Assembly (NCBI GenBank): GCA_015501595.1
Contig: JADNRX010001380.1
Location: forward strand, 1 to 10,293
Direction: 5' to 3'
Source of the DNA: Hymenopellis radicata
Lineage: Eukaryota; Basidiomycota; Agaricomycetes; Agaricales; Physalacriaceae
DNA: 10,293 nucleotides
Part shown: positions 1 to 8,976 of the stretch, piece by piece
How the letters are laid out: each line of letters begins with the position of its first letter
Numbering within the stretch: the stretch's first letter is position 1
Made by a program: the position numbers and the translations under genes
Notes under the pieces: generated by a model
Told to the model about the DNA's origin: nothing
Database searches by the model: none
What the model saw: the letters and a program-made list of their open reading frames with translations, nothing else

Positions 1-1735
1 GTTCTTGGGGTAGGTCTTGAACATTGGCGCTGTCTTTCCAACGAACCTTTATGCAGGCAGTCTGTAACAATGCAGCAACTTGGGGCTTGATCAATTCATG
101 GGGTGTAAGTCTTGTCAATCTCGCTTTGTACAACACCATTGACCGTTCACAGGTCTTCCAAGCGTACTATGAAACAAACACGTTATCCACAGTTTCTCCT
201 TCAACGATGTACGTGGGTATCTAGATGACTGGTCTTCAGCTACTAACGTGAAGACTTAGCGCATGGATAGGATCGATCCAGGTACGTTCCTGTATTCGAG
301 TGTGGGCCAACACTGTTTGTATAACGGGCTTCTAGTACTCATTGGTGTTCTTGCCTGGGCTCTTGGTTGGCCGCATGTTCGATCTCGGATACCACAAGCT
401 CCCTCTGCTTGTGGCAAGCGCTGTCTTCATTCTCACCATTCCTTACCGCAGAATGCACACAATACTGGCATTTCCTGCTCTGTCAAGGGATCGTCGTAGG
501 GGTGAGTGGGTTTCTCCTTGTCTTGATCTAGCCGAGACGAATTGCGGTGTAGGTTTCCTGTGGCACAATCTATGGCCCCACAATGGCGTCAGTACCGCAT
601 TGGTGGAAGAAGCGGCTCGGTCTCGTCCTGGGAGTTACCGCTGTTGGGGAGCAGCATAGGTGGAACTGCATTCCAATAATTGCACGTAACCTGAATTCCT
701 GTCGTCGGGCAAGTCCGCTCCTCACCAGTTCCTCGTCTTTATACTTACAACTTCTTCCGCCAGGTTCAAATGGACCATGCGAATAATCGGCTTTATTCTT
801 CTCGTCATTCTAGGAGTAGGGAACTTAGTAGGTTAGCTTTGTTTTGCTGTAGAGCACGGCTGACAGTTTGAAGACAATCGCGAGGCGTATACCGCCCGTG
901 TACGTTTCTGGAGGACTTTTGAATCTCGCAGCCTTCAAATCGAAGCCTTACAGTCTATACTGTCTATCAGGTCTAGTCACCTTCCTGGGACTATACACAG
1001 GTATTCCGCTTGTTTTCTATTACACTGCTTGGCGCTTACTGACCTTCCCTACTATCTACTAGTCCTGACGTATATCGATGTAAGCGCCAGCGGGGAACTC
1101 GGAGCGGATTTCTTCGTTCTATTTGGTGTCCATCGCCAATGCTTCCTCCGGTGTCGGAAGGTACATCTTTGGAAAGTTATCTGATCGTTACGGTGCGCCA
1201 CTTATCTTGGTAGGATGCTCATCTGTGTTGACACGTCAACCTCGACCCTACAGGTCCTCTCAATCTCATGATTCCAATGACTACATGCGCCGCTTTGCTC
1301 ACATACGCATGGCCGTTTGCGCACAGCAAGGCGTCTCTCGTCGTGGTGGCCGTTCTATATGGGTATGTACCTGTCTACTGCTCTGATATGAATGTGTCTC
1401 ATTTCTCTATTAAGGTTCTCTTCGGGCACTTATATTTCTCTTCTCGTGTTTCCAATTATGTCTATGGGAACGAACGATGATGTAGGGAGGCGTCTGGGCA
1501 TGTTCACAAGCATCATAGCGATAGGCGCATTGACTGGCCCTCCAATATCTGGAGCTATCAATTCTCGGTCCGGAGGATACGAGGCTGTCGGCTATTATGC
1601 AGGTCAGTCGCTGTTTTGTGCGATCGAGTCAGTTCTTATTAACATCTGAACGTCAGGAGTGTTATTGTCCTTTCCGTGAGCATGATGCTCGTTGTACGAT
1701 ACTTACTGTTGGGTAAAATGTGGGGTAAAATCTGA
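1..1735 (+). pseudogene. Monocarboxylate-transporter-like MFS permease, 5'-partial, frame-disrupted
   Basis: This is a plasma-membrane-type major facilitator of the fungal monocarboxylate porter family. Exons inferred: 1-9, 57-104, 153-208, 260-281, 336-501, 553-708, 764-831, 867-1000, 1063-1192, 1254-1362, 1415-1602, 1657-1735 (stop TGA 1733-1735). They give about 387 residues; the family usually has 430-480, so roughly the first 50 lie upstream. Visible signatures in order are WGLINSWGVFQAYYE (TM1), STIAWIGSIQ, GLLVGRMFDLGY (loop 2-3), PHWWKKRLGLVLGVTAVG, SIANASSGVGRYIFGKLSDRYG split over two stretches (loop 8-9 motif), GALTGPPISGAI, and a C-terminus ending LLGKMWGKI. Frame slips occur near 441 (+1), 646-649 (+1), 673 (-1), 694 (+1), the exon 7/8 junction at 831/867 (-1, with an unusually short 35-bp intron), 1111-1115 (+1) and 1657 (-1). 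All other splice junctions keep phase and no substituted stop was seen. Either a young pseudogene or a functional gene with assembly errors. The substrate cannot be read from sequence. Confidence 0.88.
709..763 (+). other. GC-AG intron in the MFS gene
   Basis: The intron between the RNL-IPVVG and FKWTM stretches starts with GCAAGT instead of GT and ends CCAG. A GC donor with an otherwise perfect AAGT context is the usual compensated form of the rare GC-AG class. Phase is kept on both sides once the +1 slip near 694 is allowed for. A single T-to-C sequencing error is the alternative. Confidence 0.6.
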
Positions 1736-3362
1736 TTCCAGCAGTAGTAGATGAGAAAAATCGGAATGTTTACTTCTATTGGAGTCCTATTCCTCCAAGT
1801 ACTCATTTTTGCCACCAAAGTGAGCCTGCTTCGGCAATTGCCGACGTTGACATGCTTCACTGGTCGAACAGGGTCGAATCAAGACAGTGACTGACGCTCA
1901 TTCGGGAAGCGCTGAATCCTTTGCTTGTATATCATCACGAGGGCCATGACCTGGCCAGATACGCGTCTGTCTCTCCGGGAAGGCCGGCGTTTTGGTTACA
2001 TGACTCGACAGATCCGTTGTACTGACGCCTGCGCATGCAGGAACTGTACATACCCTTGAGGACGACGGAAACCTACTTTCTCGGTATTAACATGCGACCC
2101 AAGTCGGACGAACGCGCGAATCAATCCTTTGGCCCTTAGCCGCTGTCAAGTCTTTTGAATGTTGCACGCTGTGATCTACGAGGGCTCCCTGACGTCCGTG
2201 TTCTCAATAATCATATTTGACTGTTTTACTTACGATATCTCTGAAAGGTGTCTGCCTAACTGCTAAGCAACTGCTAAGAGTAGCTCGCGGCTTCAGCATT
2301 TGAAAATGCCTATTGATACTCGCCACAAGCAGCCTCAAGTCTTTAGGCGAACTCTGGGTAGGTAGGATGCTGGTTTGGTGAATCCGTGTCGCTTTCCAGT
2401 AAGAAATGCGTGTTATCGCGTGAGATACTGATAGTGATTCAGCGGTAACTTCCGCCTGCTGCCTACCGATCAGAACTCAAGTTCGAACGGAACTACAATA
2501 CAATGGAACGGTTAGGTATGCGGCCATGAAGAGCGGTAAATGATTTATTTTCAGATATCTGAATGGCGACGAGGTATTCAAGACTTCTCTAGGATCAGCC
2601 CTACGATTGTCACAAGTGATAAAGGTCTGATGGATCTGCTACGATTTCCTTCGTCTTCGCATCATGAATGACATGTTCTGTCATCTAAATCAGCCACGGT
2701 GATTTGATCGAAACTATGGCGCGACGACGCCTGTTGAAGTGGTCCCATGATAAGAGTGTTGCTCCGAAACGACATTTCTGCGTCGTGTGCTATTAATAAG
2801 CACTGCGCTCGTGTCGGTATCCAAAAGTCGACCGCTAGTTTCTCCAGGACGAGTCCGACCTGTTATTGAATGCTTTCACCCCGTGTTCAGAATTCAGGAG
2901 TATACTGACGAATATCGATTATTTCAGGAAGCATCTAGCTGAGATTGGAGCTTCAAATGCGGGGTGTACGGTACATAATTTAATTCACGACATCTACAGA
3001 ATGTAAAAACTCACGCAACTTCAGTACTGGATACCAAATTGGGTACTTTATGGTGCTGGGGAAGCCCCGAAATGGCGGTATCAATTGGCTGCGCGGACAA
3101 CATATCCAGTGTGGCGCGCACATGAGCCGACCAATACATCCGCCAAGTTCAATTAGTACCGAGCCGGTCTGCGGTTCATCAAAGCTCGGACGACCTATAA
3201 CCTTTTTACGTCTCCATTTTGCACTCACAATAGGTCTGGCGGTTCATGCGAAACAGAATGCCGACTAGATGTCAAGATGTACTGAAGAGGACTATTTTCT
3301 ACCGATGTAGGGTGCGACATGCGCGGTCCAATAAACTTGTAATCTGTGGCAATCCAGTTTCC
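1736..3362. other. Intergenic stretch with no recognisable gene
   Basis: About 1.6 kb between the transporter stop and the P450 promoter. Open frames are short (up to about 80 codons), overlap on both strands, and show no domain pattern, splice-supported extension or fungal protein motif that I recognise. No tRNA fold, transposon terminal repeat or poly-A-tailed element was seen by eye. The only local structure noted is a 10-bp direct repeat at 2258-2278. An old degraded transposon copy cannot be excluded without a search. Confidence 0.5.
2258..2278 (+). repeat. Short direct repeat AACTGCTAAG x2
   Basis: The 10-mer AACTGCTAAG occurs at 2258-2267 and again at 2269-2278, a period of 11 bases. 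It is seen directly in the sequence. It lies over 1 kb upstream of the P450 start, so a regulatory role is only speculation and chance is a reasonable explanation. Confidence 0.4.
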
Positions 3363-3363
3363 A

Positions 3364-3370
3364 TATAAAA
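3364..3370 (+). promoter_or_regulatory. TATA box of the P450 gene
   Basis: TATAAAA, in the context CCATATAAAAGG, lies 42 bases upstream of the P450 ATG at 3412. Transcription starting about 30 bases downstream would give a very short 5' leader of roughly 10-20 bases. The placement supports the chosen start codon. The start site itself is inferred. Confidence 0.55.
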
Positions 3371-3411
3371 GGAATAACGGGAAGTTGCGATATCTACATT
3401 CCAATCGCAAC

Positions 3412-5242
3412 ATGCTTTCCACCATAGCGCCTTTCGACGAGACATCGCTCCCCATCTTCCTTGCCTGCGTCACACTGCTTGCTACCGCTGTAGTCGCTTA
3501 TCGTCGCAGAGCCTTGTCCAATATTCCTGGACCGTTCCTTGCACGATGGACGCCGTTGTGGCTTTTCTACTATGCGCGTCGCGGAGACCGCTACATGGCC
3601 GTTCACAAAGCTCATGTTGTAGGTCGTATGCCATGACAACTCTCTACCATATTGACCATCGACGTGCCACCTGTAGCGCCACGGTTCGATGGTTCGCATT
3701 GCACCCAATCATATCTCTATCAATGATGCAGATGCTATTCCCTTCATCTACGGACATGGCGGAAAGGCGTTCCTGAAGTCAAAGTATTATCATGCTTTCG
3801 TTGCTGGAGCGCCGTCCGTGTTCTCCACCATCGACAAGCACGACCACGCTAGGAAACGCCGTCTTGCGTCCATGCATTTTCTATCAAGTCTTTGCAGAGC
3901 CTGGCGCCGTTCGTCCATGAAATTGTGGAACAGTGCGCGGTGAAATTGGACTCCTTTGCTCATAGCGGTGCGGTCATTGACACCATGAAATGGTTCAACT
4001 TCCTGGCATGGGACGTCATCAGCTCGTTGGCCTTCGGAGCGCCCATAGGATTTGTCCCACAGGTCAGTACCTTTCCGCTGAATAGTCCGAGTCCTCTGAC
4101 ATCCTCTTGCTTAGGGATCTGATCTTGTTGAGGTGCTGACTCCCAACGGGTCGACGTATAGCGAGCATGCGATCCACGTCGTCGACAACCGTGAACATCT
4201 TGCCTCCGTGCTTGGGACCATGCCGTACTTGCGCCCCTTTGCTAGGTTTATTCCAGATCCGTTCTTCATCCGCGGGCAGAAATCTGCGATCGGCATCACT
4301 CTCATTGCACGCGAGCGTGTCGAGAAGCGGTTGAGGACTAATGCCGACCGCGATGACCTTTTGAATAAACTAATTGAGGCTCGCGTGAAAGAAAGCGGGT
4401 CCTTGGACGAACAGCAGGTCACAGAACTTACCGCAGAAGCGGTGACCATCTTGTATGTTGATGCCATGATGGTTTCCTGTTTGTGGACTCACCGTTCTCT
4501 CTAGGATCGCTGGGTCTCATACCGCAGCCGCGTCAACCGCCGCTATCCTACACTTACTAGTGAAGCACCAGAATGTATACAAGAGGCTGCTTGAGGAGCT
4601 CTCAATCTTTGGCGAGAACGAAATACCTACCTGGGAACAGCTCAAAGACCTGCCGTACTTGCAGGCAACGATTACTGAAGGGTGTGTTGTTATTGTGGTT
4701 AAGTTGGCGCCACATCTGACGCGTCCTTCGTAGACTCCGACACCATGGAACTAACGCTATCGGCCTTCCCCGTATCGTCCCCGATGGCGGTTGGATGTGG
4801 AAGGGAAGATACATTCCTGCTGGCGTAGAGGTGTCTATTCCGGCGTGGACTCTGCAGCACACCGAGGAGTACTTCGAGGACCCGTTCACCTTCCGTCCTG
4901 AGCGGTGGTTGGAGAATCCGGACCTCCGCAAGTTTAACCTGACCTTTGGTGCTGGTTCGCGTACCTGTGTAAGTGGTTTCCTCAAATCAGATTCACGACC
5001 CGTAATTGATGTTCGATTTTCTTCATAGCTAGGAAAACAGTCAGTCTGCTTACATCTACTGCTCGGGAAACAACTGACTTTTGTGCGGTAGCATCGTTAA
5101 TATGGAGATGCTCCTGGTCTTGGCGACTTTCCTTTTGCGGTTCAATGTCGAGCTCGAGGATCCAGTCATGAAAACGATTGAACGATTCCAGCATGAGCCG
5201 AGATCTATGAAGGTCAAGATCACCCCAAGGGCTCATGCTTAG
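3412..5242 (+). CDS. Cytochrome P450 monooxygenase, microsomal class, about 501 aa
   Basis: Heme-thiolate monooxygenase, expected in the ER membrane and fed electrons by NADPH-P450 reductase. Exons: 3412-3618, 3677-4062, 4115-4452, 4505-4681, 4734-4968, 5029-5039, 5092-5242 (stop TAG 5240-5242). The start gives an N-terminal hydrophobic anchor (residues ~12-30), a basic stop-transfer patch and a proline hinge (NIPGPF, ~38-43). Other motifs: VRIAPNH; I-helix AGSHT (313-317); E369-G-L-R372 as the ExxR pair, split by an intron; FRPERW (423-428); heme loop FGAGSRTC with Cys448 as ligand, followed by LGKHIVNMEM. Length is normal. The only lesion is one missing base in the T run at 3877-3880 (around residue 155). 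Style resembles agaricomycete P450s often labelled benzoate 4-monooxygenase or high-nitrogen-upregulated P450s, but I cannot assign a CYP family or substrate. Oddity: His316 replaces the usual acidic residue of the I-helix. Confidence 0.93.
5029..5039 (+). other. 11-nt micro-exon of the P450 gene
   Basis: The intron 4969-5028 (GTAAGT...CATAG) ends just before CTAGGAAAACA, and the next donor GTCAGT starts at 5040, giving the 52-bp intron 5040-5091 with a CTGAC branch site. Joining gives C448-L-G-K-H-I-V-N-M, the normal continuation of the heme loop, and keeps the frame to the stop. An automatic caller would easily miss this exon. Confidence 0.8.
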
Positions 5243-5638
5243 AATCTAAGCATGGAGTTAATATGTAATGCACGTCCTGTACTAACAACAAGAAATACAC
5301 GAAAGACATCGTTCTCGGAGATCTTTGATTGCGGATGGTAGGCTTCAGAGCTTGGATCTTGAGGAATGCATTTCAAAAGGGTCTAAATAGTACGTTAGGT
5401 AAATCGAAACAAACAGGCTTGCTGGTCCGTGTATGGCTACGAAGCGGCAGTTTTTGGCTCTTGTATTCGTTCTAACGCCAAGTTCGCTCCTCATTAAGTA
5501 CACGATTCAACTGGCGGCCGTCGAAAACGGAAGTAATGTGTGCATCAAACTGCGACAAACATAGAATCCTGGTCCGTGCGCTGACATATGGCCCGTGCGC
5601 AGGCCGAATCGTATAAAGCTCGCGCCCAAACATTGTGA
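5243..5638. other. Intergenic stretch downstream of the P450
   Basis: About 400 bases with no open frame or motif that I recognise. It presumably includes the P450 3' untranslated region. No obvious AATAAA was found close to the stop, which is common in fungi. A TATA-like element sits near its end (5612-5618). Confidence 0.5.
5612..5618 (+). promoter_or_regulatory. TATA-like element upstream of the hydrophobic open frame
   Basis: TATAAAG lies 27 bases before the open frame that begins at 5639. It would suit a promoter for that frame. However, no ATG follows in frame, so the pairing is tentative. Confidence 0.25.
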
Positions 5639-6043
5639 TTCCTTACCACTCTGGCCTTTTGGCTTAGATCAAGTGTAGTATCTGTTCTTAATAGTTTAAC
5701 CACTATTACGGAGGCACCGCCTCCCGTATTTGGTTATCTAATTTTTGCCGCCCTTGTTCTTCGTGCTCTGCTTGCAACACGGGGACGCGATGACCTTGCC
5801 ACTGCAGTACAGGCTTGTGTCGTCGGGGGAATCCTTTCTTTCATTTTGTTAGCGTCTATTCGATTGCTTCCTCTTGGCAGCAATTGGGATGCAACAAAAG
5901 AAGAACTTGGATTACTAGTGCTACAGAATTTTGTAATACCGTTTGCTGAAGATGTTGACTGCCAAGAATGCCACAGTACCCTGTCCAGCTGGCTAGGAGC
6001 AAACTTGAAATCCTATAATTACCCTCAGGCCATGATTCATTAG
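5639..6043 (+). other. Unidentified hydrophobic open frame, possible membrane-protein exon
   Basis: A stop-to-stop frame of about 134 residues without an ATG. It contains two hydrophobic stretches typical of membrane helices, FGYLIFAALVLRALLA and CVVGGILSFILLASIRLL, separated by a polar linker TRGRDDLATAVQ, then an acidic WDATKEELGLLVLQ segment. A plausible intron lies at 5933-5976 (GTAATA...TTGACT...CACAG), so the frame may be an exon or fragment of a larger gene. A remote resemblance to fungal membrane acyltransferases (wax-synthase type) crossed my mind but no diagnostic residue supports it. It could also be chance, a relic, or a gene whose start was lost to a frame slip. Function unknown. 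Confidence 0.3.
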
Positions 6044-6175
6044 GAGTGATGTTACAGATGTAATTGCAGTAAAATGAACGGAAGGAGGAAACGGGTATTG
6101 AGAGATATACTGGTATCCTCCTGGACCCACAACTGGTCTCGGTCAGGTTAAGGTTGAGAAGCCACATAGCTCTCG

Positions 6176-7157
6176 TCACCGTCGCGAATATTTCGAGTTG
6201 ATGACGAGCCCTTGTAGACCGGGATCATTGTCAAAGGCGCGGTCAAGATGGTCGTTGCCTCGGTCTTCGGGGCCCTTTGGTAGCAGCTTGTACGTGTATG
6301 AGAGGCCTTTCGCGGCAATCCTGCTGCCTATCCAGTGCATGAATGACACGCCGGGAAGCAAGCCCATGAGGTCTTTGACATCCCAAAAGTCACGATGATG
6401 TGTTATGCGATTCTGTTCGTTGAAGGAAAGGCGGGTCATGATGTGGAGCTGGAAGTGGAAGGGAGATGGAACGGTGAATGATGTTCCCGGAATAGCGAGT
6501 GAAGGGGATCCGGGATGATAGGACGGGGATGACATGCTCGATCGCGAACGGGAGTGTATGAGCGAATCCGATGCGGCGAACAGTGAGGCTGCATGTGGGT
6601 CAGCGTCTACGTGGATTTCTGGTAGGACAAGAATGTTGAGAGTGTGTTCGACAATGGCTTTGCGCTGCCCGTCTGAGAGCCAAGTCAGCGGAGGCTGAAC
6701 ACCATGTTTGGATGGCACTTACCAAAGCTTTCGTGCTCGCTGATGTGGCCGACTTCGTTCCAGACACGCATTGCCTGGAACAGCGGGTTGCTCATCGCCT
6801 CCGGGTCCTGCAGGCGGAGGAGGGTGAACAGCGCAGCTAAAGGTCTAGGTATATCGAGGGCATGTAGTTTGCGGCCCAGCTTGAAGATGTCGAATATGAC
6901 GGTACGGGATGTGGCGGTGAGGACAGGGTTTTCGTAGCTGCAGGCGTTGAATGCCGGCATTCATGAGGTAAAAAAAGCTTGACTTACACTGAGAATAGGT
7001 CAGCCAATAGTCTTGGACGAGATAAAAGTCACGTACTGGCACTAGACTCGTAATAACGGTCGATGACTTCTGGGGACAGAGTGGCCTCTCCGTAGATTGT
7101 ATAACAGATATCAAGTGCCGTGGCATGCATTGACACAATCGATAGGTTTCGACGCAT
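6176..7157 (-). CDS. Fungal NTF2/SnoaL-like domain protein, about 277 aa
   Basis: Minus-strand gene with exons 7157-7037, 6988 (one base), 6937-6723 and 6672-6176 (stop TGA 6178-6176). Introns 7036-6989, 6987-6938 and 6722-6673 are GT-AG and 48-50 bp. The lengths sum to 834 bases, exactly 278 codons. The start could also be the in-frame ATG at 7130 (268 aa). The N-terminal part reads TLSPEVIDRYYESSA, YENPVLTATSRTVIFDI and DIPRPLAALFTLLRL; the C-terminal part reads IVEHTLNILVLPEIH, a low-complexity Ser/Pro linker, FHFQLHIMTRLSFNEQ, ITHHRDFWDVKDLMGLLPGV and a basic tail. This arrangement resembles basidiomycete hypothetical proteins with an NTF2-like (SnoaL-like) alpha+beta cone fold. Family assignment is from memory of style, not a search. 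No catalytic residues can be named and no lesions were seen. A shorter protein starting at the ATG at 6960 is the main alternative. Confidence 0.72.
6988..6988 (-). other. Putative one-nucleotide exon between two introns
   Basis: On the minus strand the intron GTACGT...TTCTCAG (7036-6989, CTGAC branch site) is followed by a single T, then at once by a second perfect donor GTAAGT (intron 6987-6938, ending CTGCAG). Only with this T does the exon phase fit: SSA + ATC codon + YENP. Omitting it, by one 99-bp intron, shifts the frame. A twin-intron arrangement or a 1-base assembly error are alternatives. Confidence 0.45.
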
Positions 7158-7897
7158 CGCGCGATAACGCTGACATATCTTTCGACAACTTCAACGGCGA
7201 CGGCGAATAATTCGAGGTGCTGGTTGCAGTCGAACCATTACTCCAGAGAATCGGGCGTCTATTATGACGCATCGCTGTCAGTGTCTAAGGTCTTAAGGTG
7301 CCAACCGTCGGCACGTGTTTCACGGTGTATCCATCAACGAGTCAACGTCGGGCGAATTACTCGCCTACAGGATCATCTTTTCCTCGACAAAAATATCTCC
7401 AACCCACTACTCCGACTCGGTATAGGTAGTAGCATCACCCATCATCATCAGCTGTGCGCAAAATACGGTATTGCTGCTGAAACACCGACCTCTCTGTCAA
7501 GTTACAGCTCCGGGATCGCTGGCGCCAGAGAAATGCGAATAAGGCACACTGTAATTTGGTTTTCCAGAGTTTGATATATCGTAGCCGACAATACAGTTCA
7601 CTCAGACCCCCCACACACTCTCCAGGCAGTCTAGTTCTGTGGCCACGTTCGATCCCATTCAAAAATTCATATGCTTTGCGTCAATCAAGGCTGGACACTG
7701 CTATTCAATTAAAAGGTTTTGCAGAGGAAACAGGGTAAACGCAGCGCTGTTACAGCTGACTCCATGCAGCGAAAAGCGCCGCACCGGTGTATCAATACAA
7801 AGCTGCGAAATCCGTTAAATCTCGCAGCTCGATACAGGAACATCTTGGTTCTGACCGAGTAAATGGGGAATTAAAATATTAAGAGTGCAGCCGTCCT
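7158..7897. other. Intergenic stretch, no recognised gene
   Basis: About 740 bases between two minus-strand genes. It should contain the promoter of the NTF2-like gene and the 3' end of the small gene at 8373-7898. Open frames of 60-116 codons on both strands overlap one another and show no motif. The AT-rich run around 7869-7880, just past the small gene's stop, could be part of its polyadenylation region. A minus-strand frame over about 7232-7125 reads smoothly (LELFAVAVEVVERY) but starts right after a stop and has no supported partner exon. Confidence 0.45.
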
Positions 7898-8373
7898 TCA
7901 CAACGTCGGGTTTGCCGAGGTTCCTGCATTCGAGTCCATTGCCGCCAGTTGATCAACGAGATCGTCCATGACAGACCGGGTGCGTTGGTGAGTAGACTCT
8001 GTAGACAGCGACGAGACAGGCGCGCTGTCGATGGGCTGGAAGGATCCAGTCCTCGTGGTACCAGAACAGATCCAGTTGGTTCGAATCCAGGAGCGATCCG
8101 ACGAAGCGCTTCTCTGCGTTTACGTTCCTTCTCATCATCACGAGCACGAAGAAGAGCCTCCCTCCGCGGCCGCATGAGACATCATAGTCGTCCGGCGGGA
8201 CGACTCGACCGTCAAAATGTGAGGTTCGAGTGTAAATGGATATACAAACTGCATGGCGCGTTTATATAGTCTACGCGATAAGAGGCCTGTAGACTTACAT
8301 ATGCAGTCACAGAGTCGGGAAGTGGGGTGTATATCTTGGGGTAGCTCGACCTGAACATTTGGGACTCCAGCAT
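7898..8373 (-). CDS. Small conserved-type protein of unknown function, two exons
   Basis: Exon 1 runs 8373-8299 (ATG, 25 codons, second in-frame ATG at 8358) and encodes YPKIYTPLPDSVTAY before a GTAAGT donor at 8298. The acceptor is either CATGCAG (intron 8298-8249, 50 bp) or GTCGAG (8298-8204, 95 bp); both keep the same frame. The last exon reads MMSHAAAE, EALLRARDDEKERKRREALR, RIAPGFEPTGSVLVP, then RTRSVMDDLVDQLAAMDS and stops with TGA 7900-7898. The charged segment should form a helix or coiled coil. Two 1-base slips break the frame: one extra base in the G run at 8162-8160 and one missing base near 8056. They cancel, so both ends share a frame. The pattern resembles short uncharacterised basidiomycete proteins; no function can be assigned. 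Length would be about 125-140 residues. Confidence 0.6.
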
Positions 8374-8792
8374 TTTGTTCAAATTCTAGACAATAATCGA
8401 CTTACGGGTCGCGGGACGCGTAGACTCGGTGATTTGATCAAGGGGACATGGGTAGCGGCGGCATATTGGGCTAATGATACACGTCAGACTAGCATATGTG
8501 ACACAGATTTCAAGAAAGGACATTGCTCAGGCATTGTTCAAGGGTAAACGATGTTTGATGGTGGCCAAAGGACAACAAACGGAACTCGGACCGGTCTATA
8601 GTTGATTGACCTCCTGCCGACCTCCTCGTCGATTTCAAGCTGCGTTCAGATGCAACCGGTTTAGAGAACTAACCGTGGCCTTACTCGTTGAGCGCTCTCA
8701 CGCGCCCTGCTGCAGACTCAGAGAATGTTACTACATGACAGCCACATAACTGATGTCAGCGACTCGCTCTTTTCCGTCTTGTCTGTTCATGT

Positions 8793-8816
8793 CCAATAAG
8801 CGCGACGATTATATAA
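8793..8816 (+). promoter_or_regulatory. CCAAT and TATA elements upstream of the Old Yellow Enzyme locus
   Basis: CCAAT at 8793-8797 is followed 12 bases later by TATATAA at 8810-8816, about 160 bases before the ATG at 8977. This order and spacing suit a fungal core promoter, with a transcription start inferred around 8840 and a leader of about 135 bases. Confidence 0.45.
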
Positions 8817-8863
8817 CGAAAATCGACTCTCCCGGCACCTGCTTGTGCATCTACTGTCATTCA

Positions 8864-8920
8864 ATGGTTGTCTTTATGTTGGTGATCTACCTCGGCGAAT
8901 ATGCTTTGTACTTCGCGTAG
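8864..8920 (+). other. Upstream open reading frame in the Old Yellow Enzyme leader
   Basis: A complete frame of 18 codons plus TAG, starting ATG at 8864, encodes a hydrophobic peptide beginning MVVFMLVIYLG. It lies between the inferred transcription start and the main ATG at 8977. A further ATG at 8943 is out of frame with, and overlaps, the main start. If the leader is transcribed unspliced, both would reduce initiation at 8977. A leader intron could remove them. Confidence 0.3.
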
Positions 8921-8976
8921 GATAAAGGCCAGGTTTGATACTATGTGGTTTCTTCAGTCTCAAAAAGCTATTCAGG

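Larger units (their letters stand above)
8374..8976. promoter_or_regulatory. Intergenic promoter region between divergent genes
   Basis: About 600 bases lie between the start of the minus-strand small gene and the start of the plus-strand Old Yellow Enzyme locus. The plus-strand side holds a CCAAT box (8793-8797), a TATA box (8810-8816) and a short upstream open frame (8864-8920). On the side near 8374-8790 no gene or clear element was recognised. Confidence 0.5.

Noticed and set aside
1639..1860. Minus-strand 73-codon frame at the end of the transporter
   Set aside because: It is antisense to the last transporter exon and has no motif or splice support.
2980..3473. Two 82-codon minus-strand frames and an overlapping plus-strand frame before the P450
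   Set aside because: No recognisable motifs, frames overlap on both strands, and part lies over the P450 promoter and first exon.
5040..5045. A second frameshift in the P450 near the 3' end
   Set aside because: First suspected when the donor was placed at 5044. Using GTCAGT at 5040 gives a 52-bp intron and LGKHIVNMEM with no indel.
5856..6179. Minus-strand open frame of 107 codons just downstream of the NTF2-like gene
   Set aside because: It overlaps the hydrophobic plus-strand frame antisense, shows no motif, and the NTF2-like gene ends cleanly at 6176.
8079..8089. GGTTCGAATCC, identical to a tRNA T-loop / B-box core
   Set aside because: It is the reverse complement of the coding stretch for Gly-Phe-Glu-Pro in the small minus-strand gene. 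No A-box, anticodon arm or acceptor stem fits around it.
7949..8269. Plus-strand Arg/Ser-rich open frame of 106 codons
   Set aside because: It is the antisense shadow of the minus-strand small gene, whose two-exon model explains the region with conserved-looking blocks.
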